Positions 20,348 to 29,309 of a stretch of DNA of 29,309 nt are shown one piece after another. A model generated the notes under the pieces. That model searched no databases and was not told the DNA's origin. It saw nothing but the letters and a program-made list of their open reading frames with translations. This stretch comes from Sperchopsis tessellata (lineage: Eukaryota; Arthropoda; Insecta; Coleoptera; Hydrophilidae): positions 1 through 29,309 of the forward strand of contig JAWQRN010000460.1 in NCBI GenBank assembly GCA_033557685.1. Reading direction: 5' to 3'. Each line of letters begins with the position of its first letter. The first letter of the stretch is position 1. Made by a program: the position numbers and the translations under genes.

Positions 20348-20736
20348 CAGGGTGATTCACTATATTTTGACCCCCCTTAACTCTTTTGTTAGAAAAGCTA
20401 TAACAAAAAGTTAAATACAAAAGTTGTAGGGTTTCATCTATATATTTTTTAAATACTACTAAAAAAGCAATTGCCTGGATAATGTCACGTGATATAAGAA
20501 TAAAGGTGATTTTTTTTAAGGGAATACTTGTATATATTTACATTTTCTCTTAGATAATTTGTTTCTGATTGCTAATATATAATGTTGATAGGTGTAGCTG
20601 TAATAGTTTTTGACATATTGGGCCTTATTTTTTTTAGTAATTTAAAAAAAATATATAGATGAAACCATACAACTTTTTTTATCACTCTTATAATAAAAGA
20701 GTTAGGGGGGGTCAAAATATAGGGAATCGCCCCCTG
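20348..20736. mobile_element. Foldback/MITE-like element with long inverted ends
   Basis: The 389-bp element begins CAGGGTGATTCACTATATTT and ends with the inverse, CCCTG. Each arm is about 115-120 bases and imperfectly complementary: TGACCCCCC-TAACTCTTTT, AAGTTGTA-GGTTTCATCTATATATTTTTT, and a short central spacer around 20470-20625. TA flanks both sides (20346-20347 and 20737-20738), consistent with a TA target duplication. It has no coding capacity, so it would need a transposase from elsewhere. CAGGGTG... ends are common on unclassified insect DNA elements; the superfamily is not established here. Confidence 0.85.
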
Positions 20737-21084
20737 TACATATGTGATAAATCAAACTATGTTTTCATGGCATCTGTTCTATAGCATTTAAAATGTGGAA
20801 AATACATTGAAATATTTTGTATTTTATTACAATGGTCTAGTTATACAATAAATATTTCTTTTCATTTACTGTAAGGTATATAATTAGTAATTTAAGAGAT
20901 ATAGCGCCTCCCTGTCTTAATGTTTCATCAAAAACATTTTGACCCTAAGAGTAACACCAATGTGTTTTTATAATCTTGAGGATATTATGTCATCTCGATG
21001 TCTTGGTTTTGCAGTGTTTTAATAATAGATTTTGCTTGGACTTAGTCTTACGCTATTTATGACTCCCTAAACTTATTCATTTCA

Positions 21085-21122
<38 letters not shown>

Positions 21123-21783
21123 TTTAGAAGGATAATGTGATTTTAGATATTGTAATCATTCAATTGGGTGCCTTTCTTCTTATTTTTTGTGTAATTTTAT
21201 TTTATAAACATCCCTATTCGTAATTTTATGCTATCTTTATATTCAAGAGCTGTTCCTTTGAGATTTGGCTTCACCATTATTTATTAAATGAGTATATTTG
21301 CTATGTTTTAATATCATGAACTTTCCCCCTTGAAATTGAAAATTGACTTTAATTTTCATTTTTTATTTTTCCTATAATAATAGCAGATGCATTGAGGCCT
21401 GATTGTTAATAGATTTTCTGGAATTAAATGTATAGAGTGATTCTAAATTGTAAGAAGATATTTCAACAGCTACTAGAGCTCGCTGAAATAAAATGAAAGA
21501 TCCTGTGAAATATTGTTCTTTAATACTAATCTCACAAATAATTTATTTAAATTTTCTATTACCTTTTTAGTAGTATGTATGTAGTCACTGTACCTGCCAA
21601 TTGGTGTGTTAGAACTGTCTCAAACATTTAAGCACTTAAATCTAACATAAACCCTTATAATTTCTATATTGTCCAGTATTGATTATATCTTACCATTATG
21701 TGTCGTTGTTAGACTCGTGGAGAAAGGGCACTTCTTTTATTATGTTTTTATTATTAGTTACTATAAAATAAATTTCATTTAAG
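20737..21783. other. AT-rich DNA, no gene
   Basis: Contains a TA microsatellite (21084-21118) and otherwise nothing that could be supported. Confidence 0.5.
21084..21118. repeat. (TA)n microsatellite
   Basis: Simple TA run with one interruption near its left end. Confidence 0.95.
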
Positions 21784-21828
21784 GTGCCATTTGGTCCTCA
21801 CCAGAATGGAATGGAAATCATATAACAG
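21784..21828 (+). CDS. Candidate 45-base microexon (phase 1 to phase 1)
   Basis: The segment follows tttcatttaag and ends CAG|GTAATA, a good donor. Joined in phase 1 to the MADKK exon it reads G-AIWSSPEWNGNHIT and exits in phase 1. It is open only in this frame among phase-compatible readings. The protein is not recognised, and the acceptor has a weak pyrimidine tract. The next plausible exon (22430) does not fit the exit phase, so the model is incomplete. Confidence 0.22.
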
Positions 21829-22429
21829 GTAATATTATTAAACATTGCATTGATTTTTTCAAAATTAGTTGGGATAAGGACATTTCTTTTTCTTTTATAA
21901 GTCTTCATTAACCTTACCTTTTGTGAGGGCCTTAAAGAGACAAAGAATATTTTAAATTCTGAGTAGGATATTAGGAGGAAGAGCTTCAGATGTCAGAGTG
22001 CCTTATCATTTTTTATTGATGCATTTCAATTACTTCCTTTTATTCTTATCTTACTGGTACTTATGTAGGTTGACAAAAAACATTAAATTTTTTCATCTGC
22101 ACAGATCTTTTCGATATTAAAATCATTACTAGCAATTAATAAGTTAGTATAGAAAACTACAGGTTATTTTAGTCATGTACTGAAAAAGTTGTTTACATCT
22201 GCAGTTTGTCAAAATCTTAGCATATATATTTTTTTGTTGATTTTGACATATCAGATCAACTGAAGATGCTTCTATGTTGAATACTGATTGATGTGACATT
22301 GCAGATTGCTAGAAAATATAATATGCTGGGTTTTAATTACATGCAACTGTATACACTATTATCATATTCTGATTTGTTTATATTTTTTATATTATATTTA
22401 CATTTATCATAAATATTACCTTCATTTAG

Positions 22430-22507
22430 CATTCTTCAAATGATGATTCAAAGTCGAAGAACCGCATGGGGATTTTTGAAACATTAAAAGTTGGTGGTTT
22501 CATGAAG
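22430..22507 (+). CDS. Candidate 26-codon exon (MGIFETLKVGGFMK)
   Basis: The segment lies between a good acceptor (taccttcatttag) and a good donor (ATGAAG|GTAAAG), phase 0 at both ends. The open frame reads HSSNDDSKSKNRMGIFETL then KVGGFMK; the frame upstream is closed by the TAG of the acceptor itself. Composition is coding-like. It could be an exon of the divergent gene starting at 15247, but that needs an unseen exon to change phase from 1 to 0. Product unknown. Confidence 0.3.
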
Positions 22508-24990
22508 GTAAAGTTCCGTACGACATTTTTGCATGCTAATAAATTTGGATGTATTTTCAATTATTTTGAATATGCAAAAAAAAAACTTTTATCAAATGTC
22601 TTGGTTGTCTACCATCAAGTTAACATGATCTCAGTCTTTCATCGGGTTTAAAAACAAAATATAAATCTTTAAATAATATTGCTTCATGCGCTTTAAATTT
22701 GGTGGTACATTAGACAACGTGTGCTTTTTTGGAATCAGTATTTTTTCTAAATTGTTTGATATGCACATAATACACAAGATCTAAAATGAAAATTATACAA
22801 AATAAAAGCAAAAGTACTTTTTTTATTTCATTAAAACTTAAGTACATTAAAAAATTCTTCTAGAGCACCAAAAGTATTCGCATGTTTTAATTTATATTTA
22901 ACAACGAAAATCAACTTTTTTATTGTAGAATCAATCAACTAAAGATAAACAGAGTTTTTAGCCTGTTATAATAAATATATCCACAAAGTCACCATGTGGC
23001 CACTCGAATTTGAATCACACTATATTGCTTTAACTAACTTCTAGTTATGATTTTAGTATCAATCGAATGATGTGTGTAGATGTAAATACACAGTTTATGG
23101 ATTTTAGACTGGCTTCTAAATCTCAGGTTATTTTTTTAAAGCTTGATTTTTTAGTAGTCAGTATATCATATAACAGACTCCAAAACAGGGCTGCTATTGC
23201 TATTTTTTATATGAGGGGCATGGGTAGTTGGACTTTAATAATTGTAAAAAATAATTGCATTGCAAACATGATGAAAAGCGTATTGGATTTTTCATTTGTT
23301 AGAAGGATTCTTGAAAAATTACTTCTTTTTATTTTAAGCAAAAAATATGAAATTGAGTGCTGATTTCAAATATGTAAAAAGATACAATGTAGTGAAATGG
23401 CTCATATGCTTTGTACTACTTTCAATAAAGCTGCATCTGTTGTTTATGTATGATAGTAAAATGCACAGTTAAACTCCGATGGCAAACGGGTGGTTCAGAC
23501 TTATGTTTTGACAAACCTTTCAGTGTGTTCTACTCCTCGCTCTTTAGACCTTAGACTCTGACAATCTACATACTTGTATTTTGTAACATAGTTATTAGCT
23601 CATAACTAATAATGTTATATAAAAAAGCAAGGACTAGAATGTGCTGTGAGGTGTTTCAGAAGTGCTGAATGCAGGTTCACTGATGAAGAGGTGGTATTCC
23701 GGAAAACTTATTTTTGGACCACTCTTCTGTTAATGGTATATTTTGGCAGTGCACACTACTATTAATACATAATCAATAGAAGCAACATACGGTTACCAAT
23801 TATTTTCTTGTACTATGTAAATTTCAAATTAGAGGTAATATCCAGAGAACTTGGCTCTTTATTATCATTGATCAAACTAGATGATTTTCTCAGAAGTTAT
23901 TGAACACAGTATATATGTACTAGAATCAAATGTAAGTCAGCTTTTAACTGTTTACATCAGCATAGATAATTTTAACTGATATTTCAATATTGGATCATGT
24001 TTGCTGTCAACATACTTTATAAATATTTTTTAAGTGTTATTAAACAATCCAATTTTATCTATTCCATGTTTTTGGTTCTTATAAATATGAAACATCAATT
24101 ATGTTGCATGTACAGAAATTTTCATCTCTGGCTATTTTGGTGTTATAATAGTTAGACATTTCTTGTAAACATGTACTAAAAGACAATATTTAACAGGTTT
24201 TAAGAATGCATCAATGTTTTCATCTTAATTTGTTTAAAAAAATATGAAAAACAATGATTATTTCTTTACCCACACATCACATGTATGTCCCTCATGTAGG
24301 GCTTTCTTGAATTTTTGTGTTTTATATTGCTGCTTGGATTTTTGCAATTGTGAAAAAAAATGCTTGTAATATACATACTTAATATTATCATTTTTATTGT
24401 GAAAACTTTCAACTTGAAAAAGGTGCAAAAGTATACAAGATTTTCTATCTATTGTATTTTGACATTTTAAAATCGCCTGTATTCTATAGAATTTGATTAA
24501 TTCATATACATGCAATCCAAGGTGCCTATTAATAGGGTCTCCTAGTTTACTATAAAATGGTAAGTTGTTAGATGGTTAGCAGCTACAAAATACACATTAC
24601 TGTATATATCACCTATAATTCTTTAAATCTTGTATGATGTATATTATTTAAAACTTCTTATAGGAAACTTCCAGTTTGAAAAAATGTTCAGTTTCATTGA
24701 AAAATACTTAAGTGATCAGTACATGTCCATATAGATAATTGTATACATGCACAGCATCTTTTGTGATTTCAAATTTATAAGAACAATTATATCCGCAACA
24801 TTTTAAATTTTATCACATATTTTGTCTTTGTGAATGCAGTCATTTTCATAAAAATTTACAAAAAGTAATAAGTACCAAAATGGGGTCTGTTTGTGGAAGC
24901 ATACAAATTTAACCAAATTTCCAACTTTAAATATTATTTTTTATATTACTGTTTTTTATTTCACTTTATTGAAACATTGACAGAAAAAAT
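22508..24990. other. AT-rich DNA, possible intron, no recognised gene
   Basis: A 98-codon open stretch at 23067-23363 has AT-rich composition and no recognisable motif. Near 23660-23740 a phrase (ttcactgatgaagaggtggtattccggaaaa) resembles the tail regions of some retroelements but could not be assigned. Confidence 0.4.
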
Positions 24991-25330
24991 TGGATAAAAA
25001 TTTAAATGATAGTAGTACAAAAAGAATAAGGGCCTGTAAAGAATTCGAGACCGCCTGTAAACATGACTTGTCCCATAGTATTCGGCAATGAGGGTACACA
25101 TGTATGATGATAATATGTTCCTTGCAGCACGTGCGTTAAGATCAACATGTGGGGAGAGACCGAGACGGACCGTTATTGGAGGAGGACTGCAGAACAAACA
25201 GTACCTATTTAATTTTCATGTGTTTATTTATACAGTGGCTGATGCTTGTTGGTTACCCGCTCATCGACTTTACCTTCACTAGATTTTTGGTTGGGATTGC
25301 ATACAACGCTGCATTTAACACATTTCTTTA
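24991..25330. other. GC-richer island with overlapping open frames on both strands
   Basis: GC content rises clearly above the flanks, for example gtggggagagaccgagacgg near 25149. Both strands are open for 60-80 codons across 24961-25331. On the plus strand, removing a possible 36-base intron (ACA|gtacct...tatacag|TGG) would give NMWGETETDRYWRRTAEQT followed by WLMLVGYPLIDFTFTRFLVG and a stop at about 25330. None of these readings is recognised. It may be a terminal exon or a transposon fragment. Confidence 0.25.
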
Positions 25331-26255
25331 ACTTTTATTTGGAATTAGTTTATTTGTTTAATTTATTGTTGAAAGTATGAGTTTGATTGATCATATATAA
25401 TACAAAGAATAATTCCGTTAAAAGTGATCAACGGTAATTCATTTTTTATATTTATAATTTGTTATGAGTTATAGTTGTACTAGGATTGTGTCCAGGTGGA
25501 ATTTTAATGCTTTATTTTTAAATGAAAAACGGCAATGATATTTCACAAGAGCTAGATCTCGTATTACAGGCTTTATAACTTAAGAGATTGAGTGGCCATA
25601 ACTGCTACAGTTCTAAAATGTGTATGACCTATAGAGCTTCTTTTTTGTCCTATATGTTTTTTAGAATTGTGTGTACTATAAATTATGCGGTCTAAAAATT
25701 CCCAACTGCTAGCGTTACAGTGATGTAAGATTTCTTAGTGCCAAAAATTTTAAAAACAAAAAGGATATTTAAGTTTCTGAAAATGAGTGTACCACATTTT
25801 ATGACAGTGCTCAAAGTACGTGACTGTTAATTGTAAAGGACATTTTCCTTCACTGTAATTGACCGGCCGTTCTAGGTAAAAATGTATATGCATATTTTTT
25901 CAAAATTATCTACATTTTCAGATGCACATATTATTTTCTTCCAATTGCCAAATATTTGTGTTTTAAATTAGCTATAATCTTAAAATTGTAAGGATGTATA
26001 AGACTAAGATTTGATACGTATAGCAACTTGACATTTTATATATACAGATATCTCAATCTTATTCTAGCAATTTTTGAAAACGGAACACCTAAAAAATTAT
26101 GTAAAAATCGTAATAAACATAAAATGCCTAGTTCATATAAATTTGAATTTATTTTACAACTTCAACTAGTGAAATATGTATGCATTGATTTTTAACCGTG
26201 AGTGTAACTTTAGTTAGTCTTTTCAAAATGCAGTATTTTTTCTGAAAATTATGTA
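25331..26255. other. AT-rich DNA without recognised features
   Basis: Nothing could be supported on either strand. Confidence 0.5.
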
Positions 26256-26780
26256 CAGGGTGATATTTTTACTGGGGTTTTATCCTTTTTCCCTGCCAAA
26301 CTTTTTTGTGGTACATGGCTGTTTTAAATTTCTTAGTTTGTTTAAAAATTATTTGTCTTTCAAATTTTTGATATCTCTTTTAGTTTATGACTTATTACGC
26401 ATAATTCAGAAGCATGTTCAAGATGATTTTAATCAAATTTTTTATCATACTCATTCTTGGTCTTGATCTAAAATTCAATACACGTATACCATTTGGTGAC
26501 ATCAACTATGCTATGGTAGTTTTACTCCTAATGATACACAGGGTGATATGTTTTGTGGGTTATGTACCCATTTTCCTTTCAAATTTGTTTGTGGTACATC
26601 ACTGGTAGATTTATTGCTTTGTTTTAAAACTTATTTCTAGTAGTTTTTTGTTATCTAGTTTAGAAGTGATTAACTGAATTTTGTGTATTAACTTCTAAAC
26701 TAAAGAAGATAACAAAAAGCTGCTTTAAGTTCTTTTAAAACAAAGCAATGCCCGTAACATACCACAAAAATATCAATCTG
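26256..26780. repeat. Repeat cluster with CAGGGTGATAT ends and a central hairpin
   Basis: Two direct copies of an end-like sequence occur: 26256 (CAGGGTGATATTTTTACTGG) and 26539 (CAGGGTGATATGTTTTGTGG). Each is followed about 50-60 bases later by TTTTGTGGTACAT or TTTGTGGTACAT. The right side (ATACCACAAAAATATCAATCTG, ending near 26780) is a shortened inverse of the same end. This looks like a foldback element of 26539-26780 next to a partial or solo copy at 26256. The ends resemble those of the element at 20348 over the first ten bases only. Confidence 0.6.
26613..26749. repeat. Long inverted repeat (hairpin), arms about 55-59 bases
   Basis: The left arm 26613-26667 starts ATTGCTTTGTTTTAAAA and ends TTGTTATCTAGTTTAGAAGT. 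The right arm 26691-26749 is its imperfect reverse complement (ACTTCTAAACTAAAGAAGAT ... TTTTAAAACAAAGCAAT). A 23-base spacer separates them. Transcribed from either strand it could fold into one stem. Confidence 0.85.
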
Positions 26781-27240
26781 TATATTATTTTTAATCATTA
26801 TCTAGAAAAATCAGTGACCTATAAATCTCATTCCCAAAAATATGATTAAATCATATTCGACCTACATTTCACTGAGGTCCTTTGTGCAGCCCGCGGTGGT
26901 CTGGTTTGATATAAAAGTACCAAAAAATAAACTGTCTTAAATAGTAACATTCATTACCTATCTATATATTTATAATAGACATATACAAGCAGCCTTCTAC
27001 TAGGTAGCTTTCATGGCAGTCGTATCAGACGACACTTTTTTGCCGTACCCACTCCATCTACGAGGGTCCGACCTATGCGAAGCAAAGAACTGTATCTTAT
27101 TACATTGCGGCACCCGATATACTGAAGTAAGCATTGTTTCTCGCATGCTTTCTTGTGTCGCACGCGAATCAAGAATAACAGGCACTATAGTAATTTAATT
27201 TATTTTATTTGGATTCTTTTAAATTAAATATATTTTTTGT
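26781..27240. other. Flank of the hAT remnant with a GC-richer block
   Basis: Bases 27000-27185 are GC-richer and open on both strands for about 61 codons (minus frame includes RSDPRRWSGYGKKVSSDT). Near 26880-26905 the phrase tttgtgcagcccgcggtgg resembles sequences found close to the ends of some hAT elements, so part of this may belong to the hAT element at 27247. No terminal inverted repeat or 8-base duplication was confirmed. Confidence 0.3.
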
Positions 27241-27246
27241 AGCCTG

Positions 27247-28774
27247 ATTATAAAAAGGAGCTTAACATCTGAAAAGAAGAGAAGTTGCAGAAAAACATCG
27301 TCAGTTCGATGAAGAATGGACTCACAATTATTTTGTTACTTCTATAAGGGGCAACTCAGTTTGTTTAATATGTTCAGAAAAAGTATCCATTTTAAAGGCA
27401 TATAATGTTAAAAGCCATTTTGAAACTAAATATTCTTCGAACAGCTATGGAAGTATAAAGTTAATCAATTTCAAAAAAGTGTATAACAACAAAATATATT
27501 TAAGGCTCATATAAACATCTGATACGGTACGTGCAAGTTAGTCAAATTTTACCATTTTTAAAATTACACCATTTTCTGATTCAGAAATAATAAAAGAATG
27601 TTTAGAAGCAGTTGTAGAAATTGATTTTTCAGATAAAAATGATATAATTTAAAAAATTAGTCTATCGCAATTTAAAATTGCAAAAAGAATTGGCGATATA
27701 TCAGAAAACATTAAAAACTCTTTAAATAACGAATTTCTAAATTTTTAGTGGGTTTCACTGGCTTTGGACGAAAGCTGTGACATTAGCGACACAGGGCAAC
27801 TTGCTATTTTCTTAAGAAGCACCGATTCAAATTTTAATGTTACTGAAGATTACGGAGCCCTTGGCCATGTCTAGCATGGATTTAGGATTGTCGAGATGGC
27901 TTGCAAAGGATGTAAAAGAATTCACAATCCGTAGAATGATCATGAATCATTGCATCACTATCCAACCAGTTATCAAACTCTTCAAATTTATTAAATCTTG
28001 AACACTGAATCATCGACAGTTTAAAGAATTTTTGAAAGATTTAGAAAGCGAATATGGCAACCGAGGTTTGCTATTTAAGTGGAGGTGTGACATTCAACAT
28101 TTTCTAGATATAAAAGATTACCCTTTTCCACTATTTTAAGACAAAGAATGGGTTTGTGATTTTTTTTTCTGTTTTGACATTATTCAGCATTTGAATGATT
28201 GAAGGACGAAAACGTTTTATACGTAATATGTTTGACAAGATAAACGCTTTTGAAAATAAGCTTGAAATTTGGAATCGTCAACTTTCATCAAATAATACTA
28301 TTAAATCTCCAACTTTACAAAAATAAAATGCTACTGACACAAAAAAAAATCTTTGTAAGAAATAGAGACGTTCAAAAACAATTTGAATCACGTTTTAAAA
28401 TTTTACGGGAATACAAAACCAATTTCAATATTTTTTCATCACCTTTCAATATAAATGTGGAAAATGTAGTAGAAGAGACTTAAATGGAGATAATTAAAAA
28501 ATAAATTTCAAAACACTGATCCTGAAAATTTTTACAAAAATTATTTTCCATCTGCAATTTTTCCATTGTTGGCAACACATGCTCAACAGACTTTCTTCGG
28601 AGCATGTATATTTGCGAACAATTATTTTCAATAATGAAAATAATAAAAACTGATTGTCGGAAAGGATTTAATATTGGAAGGTTGGAAAATTGTATACGAG
28701 TTACAAGAACTTCTTGCTTCAAAGCAGTGTCAAATAGCGCATTAAATTGTTGCCCTGTTTCATTATTAGTCTAA
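27247..28774 (+). pseudogene. hAT-superfamily transposase pseudogene (BED finger, ZBED5/GTF2IRD2-like)
   Basis: Blocks appear in normal order across several frames. First comes KKRREVAEKHRQFDEEWTH with NSVCLICSEKVSILKAYNVK and SHFETK (BED-type zinc finger, C-x2-C...H). Then SEIIKECLEAVVEIDF, WVSLALDESCDISDTGQLAI with the first catalytic Asp near 27768, FLKDLESEYGNRGLLFKWR, DKEWVCDF with DIIQHLND, AFENKLEIWNRQL and NTDPENFYKNYFPSA. The C-terminal dimerisation region is MYICEQLFSIMKIIKTDCRK, then LENCIRVTRTS, with a stop at 28772-28774. Stops and frameshifts interrupt it throughout, and the insertion domain is shortened, so it is long dead. Related genes have been domesticated in vertebrates (ZBED5, GTF2IRD2, FAM200), but nothing here suggests domestication. 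Confidence 0.88.
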
Positions 28775-29309
28775 TTTATATAATTATATAATTATTTTTG
28801 TAAAATTATTTTACGAAGTTAATGCTTTATTTTGTATACATTAAAAATTAAAATAAACTTATTTAAATAAGAAATCTTTATTATAAATACACACAACTAA
28901 ATAATAGATATGTGGCTCAGAGTATTTGATTTTCTATGGGACCCAGGCCAAAACTTTACACTGTAATAACTTGCTCATAAACTTAAGGGAATAATGAAAA
29001 ATTTAAACAGTTTTTTTTTTAACAAACGGAAATATACAAGAAATAATTTCAAGGGTCAGTGACTTGTCACAAGAAAGTTTGGGAGAGAGGAAAAATAGGT
29101 AACACTCCAAAAAATATCATCGTGTGTATAATTTTAAGTAAAAATGCTGCATTTTGAAGACTTATTAAAGGTATACTCACGATCCAAATTTGAATTTTAT
29201 AGCCCATCTATACATTTTTCGATATGTTTATTAAGATTATTCGCATTATTTTTAGGTGTTCTATTCATTTTCAAAGTTTACAAGAATAGGATTGAGATAC
29301 CGTATACAT
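28775..29309. other. AT-rich DNA to the right edge
   Basis: No gene or repeat recognised. It may include the right end of the hAT element, but no terminal inverted repeat was found. Confidence 0.45.

Noticed and set aside
23067..23363. 98-codon plus-strand open frame
   Set aside because: AT-rich composition, no domain or splice context; a frame of this length is expected by chance in this much DNA.
28480..28722. 80-codon minus-strand open frame
   Set aside because: Antisense to the C-terminal part of the hAT transposase remnant.

Overview
The window is AT-rich, intron-containing animal DNA, most likely from an arthropod and probably an insect. The evidence is a multi-exon Cullin-1 gene with GT/AG introns, and remnants of mariner, Tc1/mariner-like, Penelope-like, hAT and non-LTR elements. 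No bacterial-type gene organisation, CRISPR array, rRNA or convincing tRNA was seen. The species cannot be named from the sequence.

Layout. The left third (about 0.9-8.9 kb, minus strand) holds seven coding exons of Cullin-1, the scaffold of SCF ubiquitin ligases. All six introns between them are phase 0. The exons encode roughly the first 560 of about 775 residues; the C-terminal part lies beyond the left edge. The largest intron contains a dead 1.2-kb mariner element and a Penelope-like element that has lost its palm domain. Another intron contains a candidate inverted-repeat element rich in a GTAACGAATAC-like motif. At the far left is a fragment of a non-LTR endonuclease domain.

Between 9 and 15 kb are an internally deleted Tc1/mariner-superfamily element with clear terminal inverted repeats and TA flanks, the 3' end of a non-LTR reverse transcriptase ORF, and a TA microsatellite. 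Around 14.6-15.3 kb there is a possible head-to-head promoter. A strong minus-strand donor could end a Cullin-1 leader exon, and a plus-strand ATG followed after 16 bases by a good donor could start a divergent gene. The downstream exons of that gene could not be assembled with confidence.

From 15 to 29 kb the DNA is mostly non-coding and AT-rich. It holds a foldback element with CAGGG...CCCTG ends, a related hairpin-forming repeat near 26.3-26.8 kb, two GC-richer islands without known identity, and a heavily decayed BED-type hAT transposase at 27.25-28.77 kb. Only Cullin-1 can be called a functional gene with confidence. Nothing seen amounts to a new biological system; the best leads are the unclassified repeat families and the unresolved divergent gene.
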